Assembly: GCA_015658495.1 (NCBI GenBank) | Contig: DQOT01000148.1 | Location: forward strand, 1 to 19,636 | DNA length: 19,636 nucleotides | DNA from: Fidelibacterota bacterium | Lineage (GTDB): Bacteria; Fidelibacterota; Marinisomatia; Marinisomatales; UBA1611 | Reading direction: 5' to 3' | Shown here: piece by piece, positions 1-7,667 of the stretch | Layout: each line of letters begins with the position of its first letter | Position numbering within the stretch: the first letter of the stretch is position 1 | Notes under the pieces: generated by a model | What the model was told of the DNA's origin: nothing | Database searches by the model: none | What the model saw: the letters and a program-made list of their open reading frames with translations, nothing else | Made by a program: the position numbers and the translations under genes

Positions 1-822
1 AATTATCCCGTGGATTCACTGGGCTGGAATTTATCAGATTATGTCCATTTACTCACTGAAGTTGAACGGCGTGCTTATGCCGATCGAGCTGAACATATGG
101 GGGACTCTGATTTTTGGGATGTGCCCTTAGACTTGCTTACATCCAAAGAATATGCAAATGCCCGGATAAACGATATTTCACTTGAAATAGCTACACCAAG
201 TTCTGCGGTTTTTGCCAGTGGTGCACCCGGGTATGAAAGTCGGGAAACCACTCATTATTCTGTTGTAGATCATTTGGGAAATGCTGTGAGCGTTACCACC
301 ACCATCAATTTGAGTTACGGCGGCGGCCACCTTGTCAAAGGGGCTGGATTTTTCCTGAATAATGAAATGGATGACTTTTCATCAAAACCTGGAATCCCAA
401 ACGCATTTGGACTGGTGGGGAATGAAGCAAATGCCATCCAATCGGGAAAACGGCCTTTGAGTTCAATGACGCCTACGATTGTTTTGAAAAACGGGAAACC
501 ATTTATGGTGATCGGCTCACCCGGTGGAGCCACTATCATTACCACCACCATGCAGGCGATCTTGAATGTGGTGGTTTATGGTATGGATATTAAGGAAGCG
601 GTAGCATCACCCCGATTCCATTCCCAATGGCTGCCGGATGTGATCATGACAGAACCCAGAGGATTATCCAGAGACGTGATTCAAAACCTAGAAGCCAAAG
701 GACATACCTTGGTCCCCTATAAATGGGGTTACATCGGTGAAGCCAATGGAATATTGATCACTGAAAACGGGTTTTATGGCGGTGGGGATAGCCGTGGAGA
801 AACTTCCGCTGTTGGGTATTGA
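1..822 (+). CDS. ggt: Gamma-glutamyltransferase, C-terminal part (5'-truncated by window edge)
   Basis: The reading frame is open from base 1 (residues NYPVDSLGWN continue upstream of the GTG at 10), so the start lies outside the window. It carries the autoprocessing site and all of the small subunit of gamma-glutamyltranspeptidase, an N-terminal-nucleophile hydrolase that transfers or hydrolyses the gamma-glutamyl group of glutathione and related amides, normally in the periplasm. The nucleophile is the first Thr of TTHYSVVD (codon 247-249), which becomes the new N-terminus after self-cleavage. Downstream are NNEMDDFSSKPG (substrate carboxylate/amine contacts), RPLSSMTPTIV (the paired serines) and GSPGGATI (oxyanion glycines), in the family order and spacing. 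The C-terminus at 822 is normal. It converges with the M20D peptidase gene, with only 33 bases between the two stop codons and no clear hairpin there. The family call is very secure; physiological substrate unknown. Confidence 0.95.
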   Translation, partial: NYPVDSLGWNLSDYVHLLTEVERRAYADRAEHMGDSDFWDVPLDLLTSKEYANARINDISLEIATPSSAVFASGAPGYESRETTHYSVVDHLGNAVSVTTTINLSYGGGHLVKGAGFFLNNEMDDFSSKPGIPNAFGLVGNEANAIQSGKRPLSSMTPTIVLKNGKPFMVIGSPGGATIITTTMQAILNVVVYGMDIKEAVASPRFHSQWLPDVIMTEPRGLSRDVIQNLEAKGHTLVPYKWGYIGEANGILITENGFYGGGDSRGETSAVGY

Positions 823-855
823 TTTAGAACCAAGATTCAATACAATTAAAATGGT

Positions 856-2022
856 TTACTTTATCCCAAGCAAATCATCCACCAAGTTCAAATAAATTGA
901 AGGGCCAACTAATAACGCCCTTTCATCCATTGTAAAATGAGAACAATGATGGGGTGTTTCAAATAATTTTTGATCATTCGGCGCTGACCCCACAAAGAAA
1001 AAACATCCCGGGATCTTTTGTAAATAATAAGAAAAATCTTCCCCGCCCATGGATAAGTAGGGCATTCCCGCTTTTTCACCCACCACTCTTTCTGCTGCTT
1101 TCAATACTTTATTTGCAGGATCTGTATGATTGATGGTTGGGGGATATCCATCTTCATAATCAAAGGATATTTCTGCTCCGAATGTTTTGGCAACACCATC
1201 TATTATTTCCGCCATACGTGTTTTAATAAGATTTCGATTTTCTTCTGTGTACGCCCGTGCTGTCCCTGATAAAGTTACCTCATCTGCAATTATATTGAAA
1301 TTGTGACCACCATTGATCGTACCAATTGTAACAACGGTACTTTCAAGGGGATTGGTATTGCGGCTCACGATAGTCTGAAATGCCTGGATCAAATGGGATG
1401 ACACAACTACAGCATCGATTGTTCCCTGGGGCGCAGCACCATGTCCGCCGATTCCCTTAATTTTAATTTCAAACATGTCTGCGGCAGCCAGGACCGGTCC
1501 ATCGGTAATGCCCACTTCCCCCACAGGTTGATAATTCCAGACATGAATGCCATAAATTTCATCCACGCCATCGAGACACCCATCTTCGATCATGTATCTT
1601 GCTCCGCCGGCACCTTCTTCCGCCGGTTGAAAAATAAACCGGACTGTTCCATTGAATCCATCTCCATTTTGGGTGAGTACTTTGGCAGCGCCCAAAAGCA
1701 TGGCCATATGACCATCGTGCCCGCAAGCGTGCATCACGCCATCATGTTTAGATGAGAAATCTAATCCACTGGTTTCCTGCATAGGCAGTGCATCCATATC
1801 TGCACGCAGTGCAATAGTTGGACCCTCACCGAAGGTTAGATCCGCAGTAACACCAGTCTTCCCAACATTCATTTGTGGAGCAAGTCCCATTTTTTTCAGG
1901 GCTTCACCAATAATTTTGGATGTGCGATGTTCGTCAAATCCCAATTCGGGATATTGGTGAAAATCCCGCCGCCAATCGATAATATTTTTTTCGATATCTT
2001 TAATCTCTGATCTAATATTCAT
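856..2022 (-). CDS. M20D-family amidohydrolase (N-acyl amino acid / hippurate-type aminoacylase)
   Basis: 388 residues, the usual length for peptidase family M20D (hippurate hydrolase, N-acyl-L-amino acid amidohydrolase and IAA-amino acid hydrolase). These enzymes cleave an N-acyl group from an amino acid with a two-metal centre. Visible signatures are RRDFHQYPELGFDE near residues 18-31, RADMDALPMQE at 73-83, the metal site HACGHDGHMAMLLGAA at 98-113, QPAEEGAGG at 132-140 with the acid/base Glu pair, GIH at 158-160, the lid or dimerisation domain from about 185 to 295 (GIGGHGAAP), and GGEDFSYY plus HHCSHF at the C-terminus. No signal peptide is visible, so it is probably cytoplasmic. It lies 35 bases downstream of rlmN on the same strand and is probably cotranscribed with it. 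Only a weak purine tract (AAGAG) precedes the ATG. The acyl substrate cannot be read from sequence. Confidence 0.93.
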   Translation of the reverse strand: MNIRSEIKDIEKNIIDWRRDFHQYPELGFDEHRTSKIIGEALKKMGLAPQMNVGKTGVTADLTFGEGPTIALRADMDALPMQETSGLDFSSKHDGVMHACGHDGHMAMLLGAAKVLTQNGDGFNGTVRFIFQPAEEGAGGARYMIEDGCLDGVDEIYGIHVWNYQPVGEVGITDGPVLAAADMFEIKIKGIGGHGAAPQGTIDAVVVSSHLIQAFQTIVSRNTNPLESTVVTIGTINGGHNFNIIADEVTLSGTARAYTEENRNLIKTRMAEIIDGVAKTFGAEISFDYEDGYPPTINHTDPANKVLKAAERVVGEKAGMPYLSMGGEDFSYYLQKIPGCFFFVGSAPNDQKLFETPHHCSHFTMDERALLVGPSIYLNLVDDLLGIK

Positions 2023-2057
2023 ATTTTTTTCTCTTATATGTTTAACTCTGTTTAATT

Positions 2058-3164
2058 TTATGTCGAACTTGTTACCAGTTGACCGCAGCCGGCATCAATA
2101 TCCGTTCCCTTACTCCAGCGGACAGTTACCGGGAAAGGTGCTCGTTTCAAAGGCTCCATAAATGCTTCAATTCTTTCATCGGAGGGTCTATTGTAAACGC
2201 CCCCAATCTCATTATAAGGGATCATATTCAATTTACATTCAATCGATCCCAATAATCGAATAAGCCGTTCTGCATCTTGGGGTTCATCATTGATCCCGTC
2301 CATGAGCACATACTCGAAGGTAATCCTATTACGGGAATTATAGGCATAATCTTTCGATGCATTAATCAAATTTGAAAATGTATGTGTTTGGGTGATTGGC
2401 ATGGTTTTTAACCGTTGCTCGTGGGTGGAGCCATTCAAACTCACGGCCAATTTATAAGGCTGTTCTTCTTCAGCGAATTGCCTGATCTTTGGCACAATTC
2501 CGGCAGTTGATATGGTGATTCGCCAAGCGGCCATATTAATACCTTTCGGTTGATGGAGCAAATCTGCAGCGGCAATGGTATTTTTATAATTTAGAAACGG
2601 TTCTCCCATGCCCATAAAAACCACATTGGTAATTTTTTCAGAGCTCATTTTTTGGAGTTGAAGAAATTGATCCACAATTTCACCTGCAGTGAGATTTTTG
2701 ATAAATCCCATTTTGGCCGTGGCGCAAAAATCGCAATCCACAGCACATCCCACTTGCGTAGATAAACAAACTGTGATTCGATTCCCTTCAATCATTAAAA
2801 CAGCTTCCACCAATTTTCCATCTAATAATTCAAAAAGGATTTTCCGTGTTTGTTTTGAAACCGACACATCCCCGGTTATCATTTTAAGCGGATGAATAGG
2901 AACATTGGTAAGTTTTTCCCGAAAAGGTATTGAAAGATCGGTCATGACGGAAAAATCATCTACCTGTTGGCGATAGATCCAATCAAAGAGTTGGCGCCCT
3001 CGGAATGGCTTTTCTCCCAAAGATTCTGCAAAAGATTCCAAATCGGGGATTGATTGACCGATCAGTGGCTTGTATTCTGTTATGACTGGGTCAGACACGA
3101 ACTGGAATTTCCGAAGAGACTTTTGAATCTCAAATGGGAATCTCTCAATACTTTTTAATTTCAT
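2058..3164 (-). CDS. rlmN: Dual-specificity 23S rRNA A2503 / tRNA A37 C2-methyltransferase RlmN
   Basis: 368-residue radical-SAM methyltransferase that methylates C2 of A2503 in 23S rRNA, and of A37 in certain tRNAs. The N-terminal helical domain contains EKPFRGRQLFDWIYRQ (51-66). The radical-SAM cluster is CAVDCDFC (Cys140, Cys144, Cys147), followed by GMGEP (185-189) for SAM binding. Both mechanistic cysteines outside the cluster are present: Cys133 in TVCLSTQVGC (equivalent to E. coli Cys118), and Cys360 in DIDAGCGQL near the C-terminus, which carries the methyl group. The presence of Cys360 supports RlmN activity; Cfr shares the same chemistry but methylates C8. The first ~33 residues look like an extension relative to typical homologues. 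An in-frame GTG at 3098 is a possible alternative start, and no Shine-Dalgarno sequence precedes either. It is divergent from the MoxR operon and is the first gene of the rlmN-M20D unit. Confidence 0.95.
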   Translation of the reverse strand: MKLKSIERFPFEIQKSLRKFQFVSDPVITEYKPLIGQSIPDLESFAESLGEKPFRGRQLFDWIYRQQVDDFSVMTDLSIPFREKLTNVPIHPLKMITGDVSVSKQTRKILFELLDGKLVEAVLMIEGNRITVCLSTQVGCAVDCDFCATAKMGFIKNLTAGEIVDQFLQLQKMSSEKITNVVFMGMGEPFLNYKNTIAAADLLHQPKGINMAAWRITISTAGIVPKIRQFAEEEQPYKLAVSLNGSTHEQRLKTMPITQTHTFSNLINASKDYAYNSRNRITFEYVLMDGINDEPQDAERLIRLLGSIECKLNMIPYNEIGGVYNRPSDERIEAFMEPLKRAPFPVTVRWSKGTDIDAGCGQLVTSST

Positions 3165-3166
3165 TT

Positions 3167-3240
3167 AAGAAGGAACTTTTCCCCTAATTCCATATTCCAT
3201 ATCCCATAATCCATCTTCCATTCATCACTGATTCCTTCTT
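3167..3240. repeat. 9-bp inverted repeat flanking the heptamer tract, abutting the rlmN start
   Basis: AAGAAGGAA at 3167-3175 and its exact reverse complement TTCCTTCTT at 3232-3240 enclose 56 bases of the rlmN-moxR spacer. In an rlmN transcript the downstream arm would read TTCCTTCTT and end two bases before the ATG, so a long-loop hairpin could form right at the start codon. The tract is strongly purine/pyrimidine biased, which makes a chance repeat more likely, so function is uncertain. Confidence 0.4.
3187..3221. repeat. Heptanucleotide tandem repeat, 5 units of ATTCCAT type
   Basis: Five consecutive 7-base units in strict phase: ATTCCAT (3187), ATTCCAT (3194), ATCCCAT (3201), AATCCAT (3208), CTTCCAT (3215). 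All share the core YCCAT or CCCAT. A degenerate sixth unit (TCATCAC) may follow at 3222. It is a degenerate heptamer microsatellite in the divergent rlmN/moxR spacer. The period is directly visible; any role is unknown. Confidence 0.75.
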
Positions 3241-3244
3241 TTTA

Positions 3245-3273
3245 GGGCAAGTCTGCTTAGTTAAGTTTTGCCC
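3245..3273. promoter_or_regulatory. Candidate dyad upstream of moxR
   Basis: GGGCAA at 3245-3250 and TTGCCC at 3268-3273 form a 6-bp inverted repeat with a 17-base spacer, 34 bases before the moxR ATG. It could be an operator or chance. No convincing -35/-10 pair and no Shine-Dalgarno sequence are visible before moxR, which starts after an A/T-rich run. Confidence 0.25.
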
Positions 3274-3306
3274 CTTTAATTAACTAGTTATCAAAAAAAT
3301 ATTTTT

Positions 3307-4302
3307 ATGACAGAGACACAACAAGATTTGGCTATCCTTGAACAACTGGCTGAGGCCAAACAAAACTTTTCCCGGGAAGTCGGAAAGGTCATTATAGGAC
3401 AAAAAGAGATCCTGAATCATATGCTCATTGCACTTTTAGCGAAGGGGCATTCTCTCCTGGTGGGCGTGCCGGGTTTGGCAAAAACATTACTCATTAAAAC
3501 TTTATCTGATGTGTTGGATCTCTCCTTCAAGCGCATTCAGTTCACACCAGATCTCATGCCCAGCGATATCACTGGAACTGAACTTATCGATGTGGATCCC
3601 AATTCGGGACAACGGTCATTCCGGTTTTACAAGGGACCCATTTTTGCCAATATTGTTTTAGCGGATGAGATCAACCGGACACCGCCAAAGACACAGGCAG
3701 CTTTGTTGGAAGCTATGCAAGAACATAAGGTAACCACAGGGGGGCAAACTTACGATCTCGATGAACCCTTCTTTGTTTTGGCTACCCAAAATCCGATCGA
3801 GCAGGAAGGAACCTACCCCTTGCCGGAAGCACAGTTGGACCGATTCATGTTTAACCTGAATATTGATTACCCATCCACAGCGGATGAGATTGCTATTGTT
3901 CGGGAGACAACCACGACCGAACCCAAAGTTCTAAAACCGATCATGACAAAACAGGAGATTGCCTCCTATCAAGACCTGGTTCGACGTGTACCTGTGGCGG
4001 ATAATGTGGTGGAATATGCTGTAAAACTTGTTGGTGCTACACGACCGAATTCAGATGGCTCTCCGGATTTTATCCAGCGTTTCGTTGATTGGGGCGCTGG
4101 TCCGCGTGCTTCTCAATATTTGGTATTGGGTGCAAAAGCAAAATCCATTTTGGAAGGACGGCCCACACCCAATATTAATGATATCCGAGACATGGCTTTA
4201 CCCATTCTTCGGCACCGTGTTCTTCCTAATTTCAACGCGGAAGCGGAAGGAATGAAGGTAGAAGACATCTTGAATCAATTGTTGGACACCATCACAGAAT
4301 AA
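3307..4302 (+). CDS. MoxR-family AAA+ ATPase
   Basis: 331 residues, standard length for MoxR ATPases, which act as chaperone-like remodelling factors that help assemble or activate partner (often vWA-domain) complexes. Walker A is GVPGLAKT (residues 53-60), Walker B is IVLADEINRTPPKTQAALLEAMQE starting at 116 with Asp120/Glu121. Sensor 1 is ATQNPIEQEGTYPLPEAQLDRF (159-180), the MoxR hallmark, including the probable arginine finger. The C-terminal lid contains WGAGPRASQYL. No membrane segment is present, so it is cytosolic. The gene is first in a two-gene operon: its TAA ends at 4302 and the DUF58 gene starts at 4304, a strong sign of a functional pair. The start ATG is the first in frame after the spacer, and the N-terminus (helix then VIIGQKEIL) matches the family. 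Target unknown. Confidence 0.96.
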   Translation: MTETQQDLAILEQLAEAKQNFSREVGKVIIGQKEILNHMLIALLAKGHSLLVGVPGLAKTLLIKTLSDVLDLSFKRIQFTPDLMPSDITGTELIDVDPNSGQRSFRFYKGPIFANIVLADEINRTPPKTQAALLEAMQEHKVTTGGQTYDLDEPFFVLATQNPIEQEGTYPLPEAQLDRFMFNLNIDYPSTADEIAIVRETTTTEPKVLKPIMTKQEIASYQDLVRRVPVADNVVEYAVKLVGATRPNSDGSPDFIQRFVDWGAGPRASQYLVLGAKAKSILEGRPTPNINDIRDMALPILRHRVLPNFNAEAEGMKVEDILNQLLDTITE

Positions 4303-4303
4303 A

Positions 4304-5206
4304 ATGATGTCAACTGCCGACAAACGAAAATACCTTCAACCGGAAACGGTGGCTATGTTGAATTCCATGGCGCTACGGGCTCGGCTCGTGGTAGAAGGAT
4401 ACATTATCGGCCAGCACCGAAGTCCCTATCATGGATTTTCCGTGGAATTTGCCGAGCATCGTGCTTATGGCTCCGGGGATGAAATTCGGCACATCGATTG
4501 GAAATTGTACGGGAAGACGGATCGTCTTTATGTAAAGCGGTATGAAGAAGAAACCAATCTCCGCGCCCACCTGATTCTGGACACGAGCCGTTCCATGCTT
4601 TATGCCAGTGGGTCGGTCTCTAAACTGAATTATGCCAATTCACTCATTGCTGCCTTCTCCTATTTAATGATCAATCAGCAGGATGCGGCAGGGTTGGTTC
4701 GGTTTTCTGATAAGATCGATTCATTTATTCCACCCAAATCCAAACCAAGCCACTTGAATGCGATCCTGACTCAATTGGATGATGAAAAAGCAGGGAATGA
4801 TACCAAGATCGAACCGGTGCTTCATGAAATGGCAGATCGAATTAAAAAGCGCGGATTGGTTGTTTTGGTGCCTGATCTTTTTGATGATCCTGAACAGATC
4901 ATGAATGGATTGAAACATTTTCGACATCAAAAACAGGAAGTTATCGTTTTCCATATTTTGGATCGGAAAGAACTGGAATTTGATTTTAACACCCGGACCA
5001 AATTCCTGGATATGGAAACAGGCGAAGAGATCACCACAGAACCCTGGCATATCCGCTCCAGTTATACGGATCTGATCTCAAGGCTGCAGGATTATTATCG
5101 AATAGAATGCCGCCAGCATTTGATCGACTATGTCCCCATTTTCACGGACCAGAACCTGGATCTTGGTCTGACGGAATATTTAAATAAACGAAAAAAACTC
5201 GGATAG
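4304..5206 (+). CDS. DUF58 / vWA-like domain protein, MoxR partner
   Basis: 300 residues. The conserved DUF58 block is visible at residues 57-86: GSGDEIRHIDWKLYGKTD followed by LYVKRYEEE. A von Willebrand A-like fold follows, with the MIDAS-type motif DTSRSM (Asp93, Ser95, Ser97). The remaining vWA region includes LVVLVPDLFDD (about 186-196), the usual second core strand. There is no signal peptide or transmembrane helix, as expected for stand-alone DUF58 proteins, which work with a MoxR ATPase. Start choice: ATG ATG at 4304/4307, one base after the moxR stop, so translation is probably coupled. Bat operons in FCB bacteria usually continue with membrane vWA proteins (BatA/BatB). None follow here; the next gene is convergent. 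Biochemical role unknown. Confidence 0.92.
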   Translation: MMSTADKRKYLQPETVAMLNSMALRARLVVEGYIIGQHRSPYHGFSVEFAEHRAYGSGDEIRHIDWKLYGKTDRLYVKRYEEETNLRAHLILDTSRSMLYASGSVSKLNYANSLIAAFSYLMINQQDAAGLVRFSDKIDSFIPPKSKPSHLNAILTQLDDEKAGNDTKIEPVLHEMADRIKKRGLVVLVPDLFDDPEQIMNGLKHFRHQKQEVIVFHILDRKELEFDFNTRTKFLDMETGEEITTEPWHIRSSYTDLISRLQDYYRIECRQHLIDYVPIFTDQNLDLGLTEYLNKRKKLG

Positions 5207-5293
5207 GGTGAAAAGCTGAAAAATCAAAAAAATTGAAGGTTAAAGCAGAAATAATATTTTAGGTTTCAGCGTTTCAACTTTCTGGTTTTACCC
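5206..5293. terminator. Possible imperfect bidirectional terminator between convergent genes
   Basis: The 88-base region between the DUF58 and TPR stop codons begins GGGTGAAAA (5206-5214) and ends TTTTACCC (5286-5293), complementary except for one bulged G. An inner pair GCTGAAA (5215-5221)/TTTCAGC (5264-5270) could extend it across an asymmetric 15-base internal loop. The right arm is also loosely phased (TTTC at 5264, 5272, 5279; TTTT at 5286), so it may instead be a decayed short tandem repeat. Stability was not computed. Confidence 0.25.
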
Positions 5294-5294
5294 A

Positions 5295-6407
5295 TTAAAA
5301 CCCTTCAGCTACATCCCTTTTATAACGGATCAATTCCAGGGTTTTCTTGTAGGTCTCTTTATTATCAATATCAATGATCATGACTGATTTGATCTTTTTT
5401 TCTGATTTCCGGTACCAGCGGGCTGCTTTTTCCAGATCTTTTTCAAACCCTTCAGCCCCATTCAAATAATTGTCGCCAAGGCCTTCGTATGACCGGGCCA
5501 TCCCCAATGCTGCTTCAAAATCATCTTCATTTAAATAATAAGCTTCATCAAATGCTTTTTCTGATTCTTCGAAGTTTTGCATTTGGCTATGGATCACACC
5601 CAGGTTAAAGTAAAGATCAGCTTTCACGATCTTATCTTCTTCGTTGGAAATGGCATTTTCAAACACTTCAATGGATCTTTCTTTTTGTTCCAAATCGTAG
5701 TAGGTACCCGCTAATTCACGAAGAACCTTGCTGTTGGATGGTTCAATGGATGCTGCTTTTTCGTAATAGGGCAGCACATCTTCTGAAGAAACACCCGCTT
5801 TCACCAGTATTTGACCTGCACTGAAATTGGCGTCAAAACTTTCCGGATTCTTTTCAACAGCAGTTAATGCCGCTTCTTTTGCCGCTAATGTATCTCCGAT
5901 ATCGAAATAACATTTCGCCAGCGTCGCATGGGTATTAGCATCGGTGGGATTAATGATAGCTGCATTTTGAAAATGGGAGATAGCCGTTTCAAGGTATTGG
6001 GGTTTATTATCCGGATCTTCCTGGATCTTCTTGAATTGCTCAACGCCTACATTGAATTCTTTGGCCCAGTAAAACTCGGTATAATTATCCACCGCATCCC
6101 CTACTGAAATAAAGGTTCCTCGCACTTCCACCACTTTATCGGGGTTGATGGACATGGCTTTATCGAACATAGCAACCATATTTGTCCAATTGCCATCCTG
6201 TGCATGGATCTCCAAGCCTAGGACAACCGGGATTTCAGGATTATCAGGTTCAACAGCCATGGCTTTGGGTAACCACTCTGCAGCTTTTGCAAAATCAGAT
6301 TGTTGGATCGCCAATTTGGCAGTGGTGTATTCCTGGCTTGAACAAGCTACCATTATCATGGAAAGCGTGAAAAGTATTGCCAGAAATATTGATTTTTTAG
6401 TTAGCAT
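5295..6407 (-). CDS. TPR-repeat lipoprotein
   Basis: 370 residues. The N-terminus is a lipoprotein signal: positively charged MLTKK, a hydrophobic stretch, then MVAC with the lipidated Cys at 22, followed by SSQ. The mature part is built of tetratricopeptide repeats: AIQQSDFAKAAEWLPKAMAVEPDN near 32-55, AISHFQNAAIINPTDANTHATLAKCYFDIGD around 143-173, EDVLPYYEKAASIEPSNSKVLRELAGTYYDLEQ around 204-236, then units at about 237-270 and 271-304. TPRs are protein-binding scaffolds, so this is probably a periplasm-facing membrane-anchored adaptor. It is downstream of the kinase gene on the same strand (120 bases apart) and convergent with MoxR-DUF58. TPR proteins are frequent partners of Bat systems, but here strand orientation argues against a shared operon. 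It is one of few genes here with a clear Shine-Dalgarno sequence. Partner unknown. Confidence 0.88.
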   Translation of the reverse strand: MLTKKSIFLAILFTLSMIMVACSSQEYTTAKLAIQQSDFAKAAEWLPKAMAVEPDNPEIPVVLGLEIHAQDGNWTNMVAMFDKAMSINPDKVVEVRGTFISVGDAVDNYTEFYWAKEFNVGVEQFKKIQEDPDNKPQYLETAISHFQNAAIINPTDANTHATLAKCYFDIGDTLAAKEAALTAVEKNPESFDANFSAGQILVKAGVSSEDVLPYYEKAASIEPSNSKVLRELAGTYYDLEQKERSIEVFENAISNEEDKIVKADLYFNLGVIHSQMQNFEESEKAFDEAYYLNEDDFEAALGMARSYEGLGDNYLNGAEGFEKDLEKAARWYRKSEKKIKSVMIIDIDNKETYKKTLELIRYKRDVAEGF

Positions 6408-6412
6408 ATTTT

Positions 6413-6416
6413 CCTC
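6413..6416 (-). promoter_or_regulatory. Shine-Dalgarno sequence of the TPR lipoprotein gene
   Basis: On the minus strand GAGG lies 5 bases upstream of the ATG at 6407 (GAGG-AAAAT-ATG). It fixes the start codon. It stands out because neighbouring genes with upstream spacers (moxR, the kinase, the desulfurase, the 10825 gene) lack a recognisable Shine-Dalgarno sequence. Confidence 0.7.
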
Positions 6417-6438
6417 AATAAATAAACGATTAAAGCCA

Positions 6439-6458
6439 CCGAATTTACCTGAATTCGG
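6439..6458 (-). promoter_or_regulatory. Perfect 7-bp hairpin/dyad in the leader of the TPR lipoprotein gene
   Basis: CCGAATT (6439-6445) and AATTCGG (6452-6458) are perfect inverted repeats around a 6-base loop, located 32 bases upstream of the TPR ATG and 70 bases downstream of the kinase stop codon. No U-tract follows on the minus strand, so an intrinsic terminator is unlikely. A leader hairpin or a repressor operator is possible. Confidence 0.4.
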
Positions 6459-6527
6459 ATTATGCTTCCAAAGGATTGTGTAAATAGGGTTATTAGGGGA
6501 TGTTTATTAATTAGCAGTTGTATTTTT

Positions 6528-7520
6528 TTATTTGAAAAACTTTATTCTTAAGAAATTTATTTTATCAATACCAAATTGCGCACCCGATTGCTGAATAATT
6601 TCTTCAGCCAATAATCCTCCAATCTCACTGGCTCTTTTAGTAGAATATCCTTTGGCTAGTGCTGTTAAAAATCCGGCTGCATACATATCACCTGCACCAG
6701 TGGAATCAATTGCTGAAATGGGTTGCGGTGGCAGGTGATACTTTTTCCCATCATCCAATACTAAGGATCCTTTTTCCCCAAGTTTAATTCCTGCACGATG
6801 TACAATTTTCATCAATTCGTCTGCAGATGAATCAACATTTTCCGAATCAAACAAGATGGCAAGTTCGGCGTAATTTGCAAAAACAACATCCACATCCTGC
6901 TCAATCATTATTAAAAATTCATCTTTGTTTCTATCAACTGCAAATGGGTCCGCCACATCGAAAACAATTTGAACATTATTTTCCTTTGCAATGGAAATGG
7001 CTTTTTTAATGGCTGCCTTTTGGGATTCGGTGTCCCACATATATCCTGTAAAATAAAAAAAGGTTGATTGGGATAATTTTCCAGCATCCACATCATTTTC
7101 GGAAAATTCTCTGCATATGCCCAAATGGGTATTCATGGTACGTTCACCATCCGGAGTCACTAAAATAATACTGGATCCAGTGGGGCCGCATCCTTGTACC
7201 AAGCCAGATAAAACGCCAAATTTCTCAGCTTGGCGGAGATAAATATCACCAAATTCATCCTGTCCAATTTTCCCGGCAATCAGGGAAGTTGTACCAAGTC
7301 CTGCACAGGCTAACATTGTATTGGGTGCAGAACCACCCGGAAAATATTTAGTATTACAATTTTTAAAATAATTGATAATTTCTTTTTGACGGATTTCATC
7401 AACAAGGTGCATCACGCCCTTATCAAGATTCAGTGCTTTAAGGTCACCGTCCGTGGCTTGAATGACAATATCGATTAATGGGTTTCCGATGCCATAAATG
7501 GAAAGTGGGCGTGTTTTCAT
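6528..7520 (-). CDS. PfkB-family kinase, adenosine-kinase-like
   Basis: 330 residues, usual for the ribokinase/PfkB fold, which phosphorylates sugars or nucleosides with ATP. The N-terminal GIGNPLIDIV (10-19) matches the substrate-binding strand. PGGSAPNT (61-68) is the double-Gly hinge with the adenosine-kinase style of residues. GKIGQDEFG (83-91) is PfkB signature 1, and AIDSTGAGDMYAAGFL (270-285) is signature 2, with the anion-hole GAGD and catalytic base Asp278. FANYAELAILF (214-224) is the N-x-x-E motif that positions Mg-ATP. The overall pattern is closer to adenosine kinase-like proteins than to fructokinases, but the substrate cannot be assigned from sequence alone. It is cytosolic. 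It is divergent from the metallophosphoesterase gene, with the CRP-like sites between them, and upstream of the TPR gene. No Shine-Dalgarno sequence precedes the ATG. Confidence 0.92.
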   Translation of the reverse strand: MKTRPLSIYGIGNPLIDIVIQATDGDLKALNLDKGVMHLVDEIRQKEIINYFKNCNTKYFPGGSAPNTMLACAGLGTTSLIAGKIGQDEFGDIYLRQAEKFGVLSGLVQGCGPTGSSIILVTPDGERTMNTHLGICREFSENDVDAGKLSQSTFFYFTGYMWDTESQKAAIKKAISIAKENNVQIVFDVADPFAVDRNKDEFLIMIEQDVDVVFANYAELAILFDSENVDSSADELMKIVHRAGIKLGEKGSLVLDDGKKYHLPPQPISAIDSTGAGDMYAAGFLTALAKGYSTKRASEIGGLLAEEIIQQSGAQFGIDKINFLRIKFFK

Positions 7521-7582
7521 TGATTAAAGATGTGGTTAATAATGAATATTTTGGGATCGTTATGAAGTATTTCTTGGATCTT

Positions 7583-7598
7583 TATGATTTTTTTCACA
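7583..7598. promoter_or_regulatory. CRP/FNR-type site 2, one mismatch
   Basis: TATGA-N6-TCACA on the plus strand (TGTGA-N6-TCATA on the minus strand), one base from the E. coli CRP core TGTGA-N6-TCACA. Its centre (7590.5) is about 70 bases upstream of the kinase ATG. The N6 spacer is a T-run, which weakens the case, but a perfect copy lies 87 bases away in the same spacer. Confidence 0.5.
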
Positions 7599-7667
7599 AC
7601 TTGGATTTCACCTATAAAAATTCGCCTATCATAACTAACAAGTTTACGTTTTTTCCGAAATCACCCC

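Noticed and set aside
3096..3164. Possible mis-called N-terminal extension of RlmN (start at GTG 3098 instead)
   Set aside because: The ATG at 3164 is kept because neither start has a Shine-Dalgarno sequence and nothing decides in favour of the shorter form; uncertainty is noted in the gene entry.
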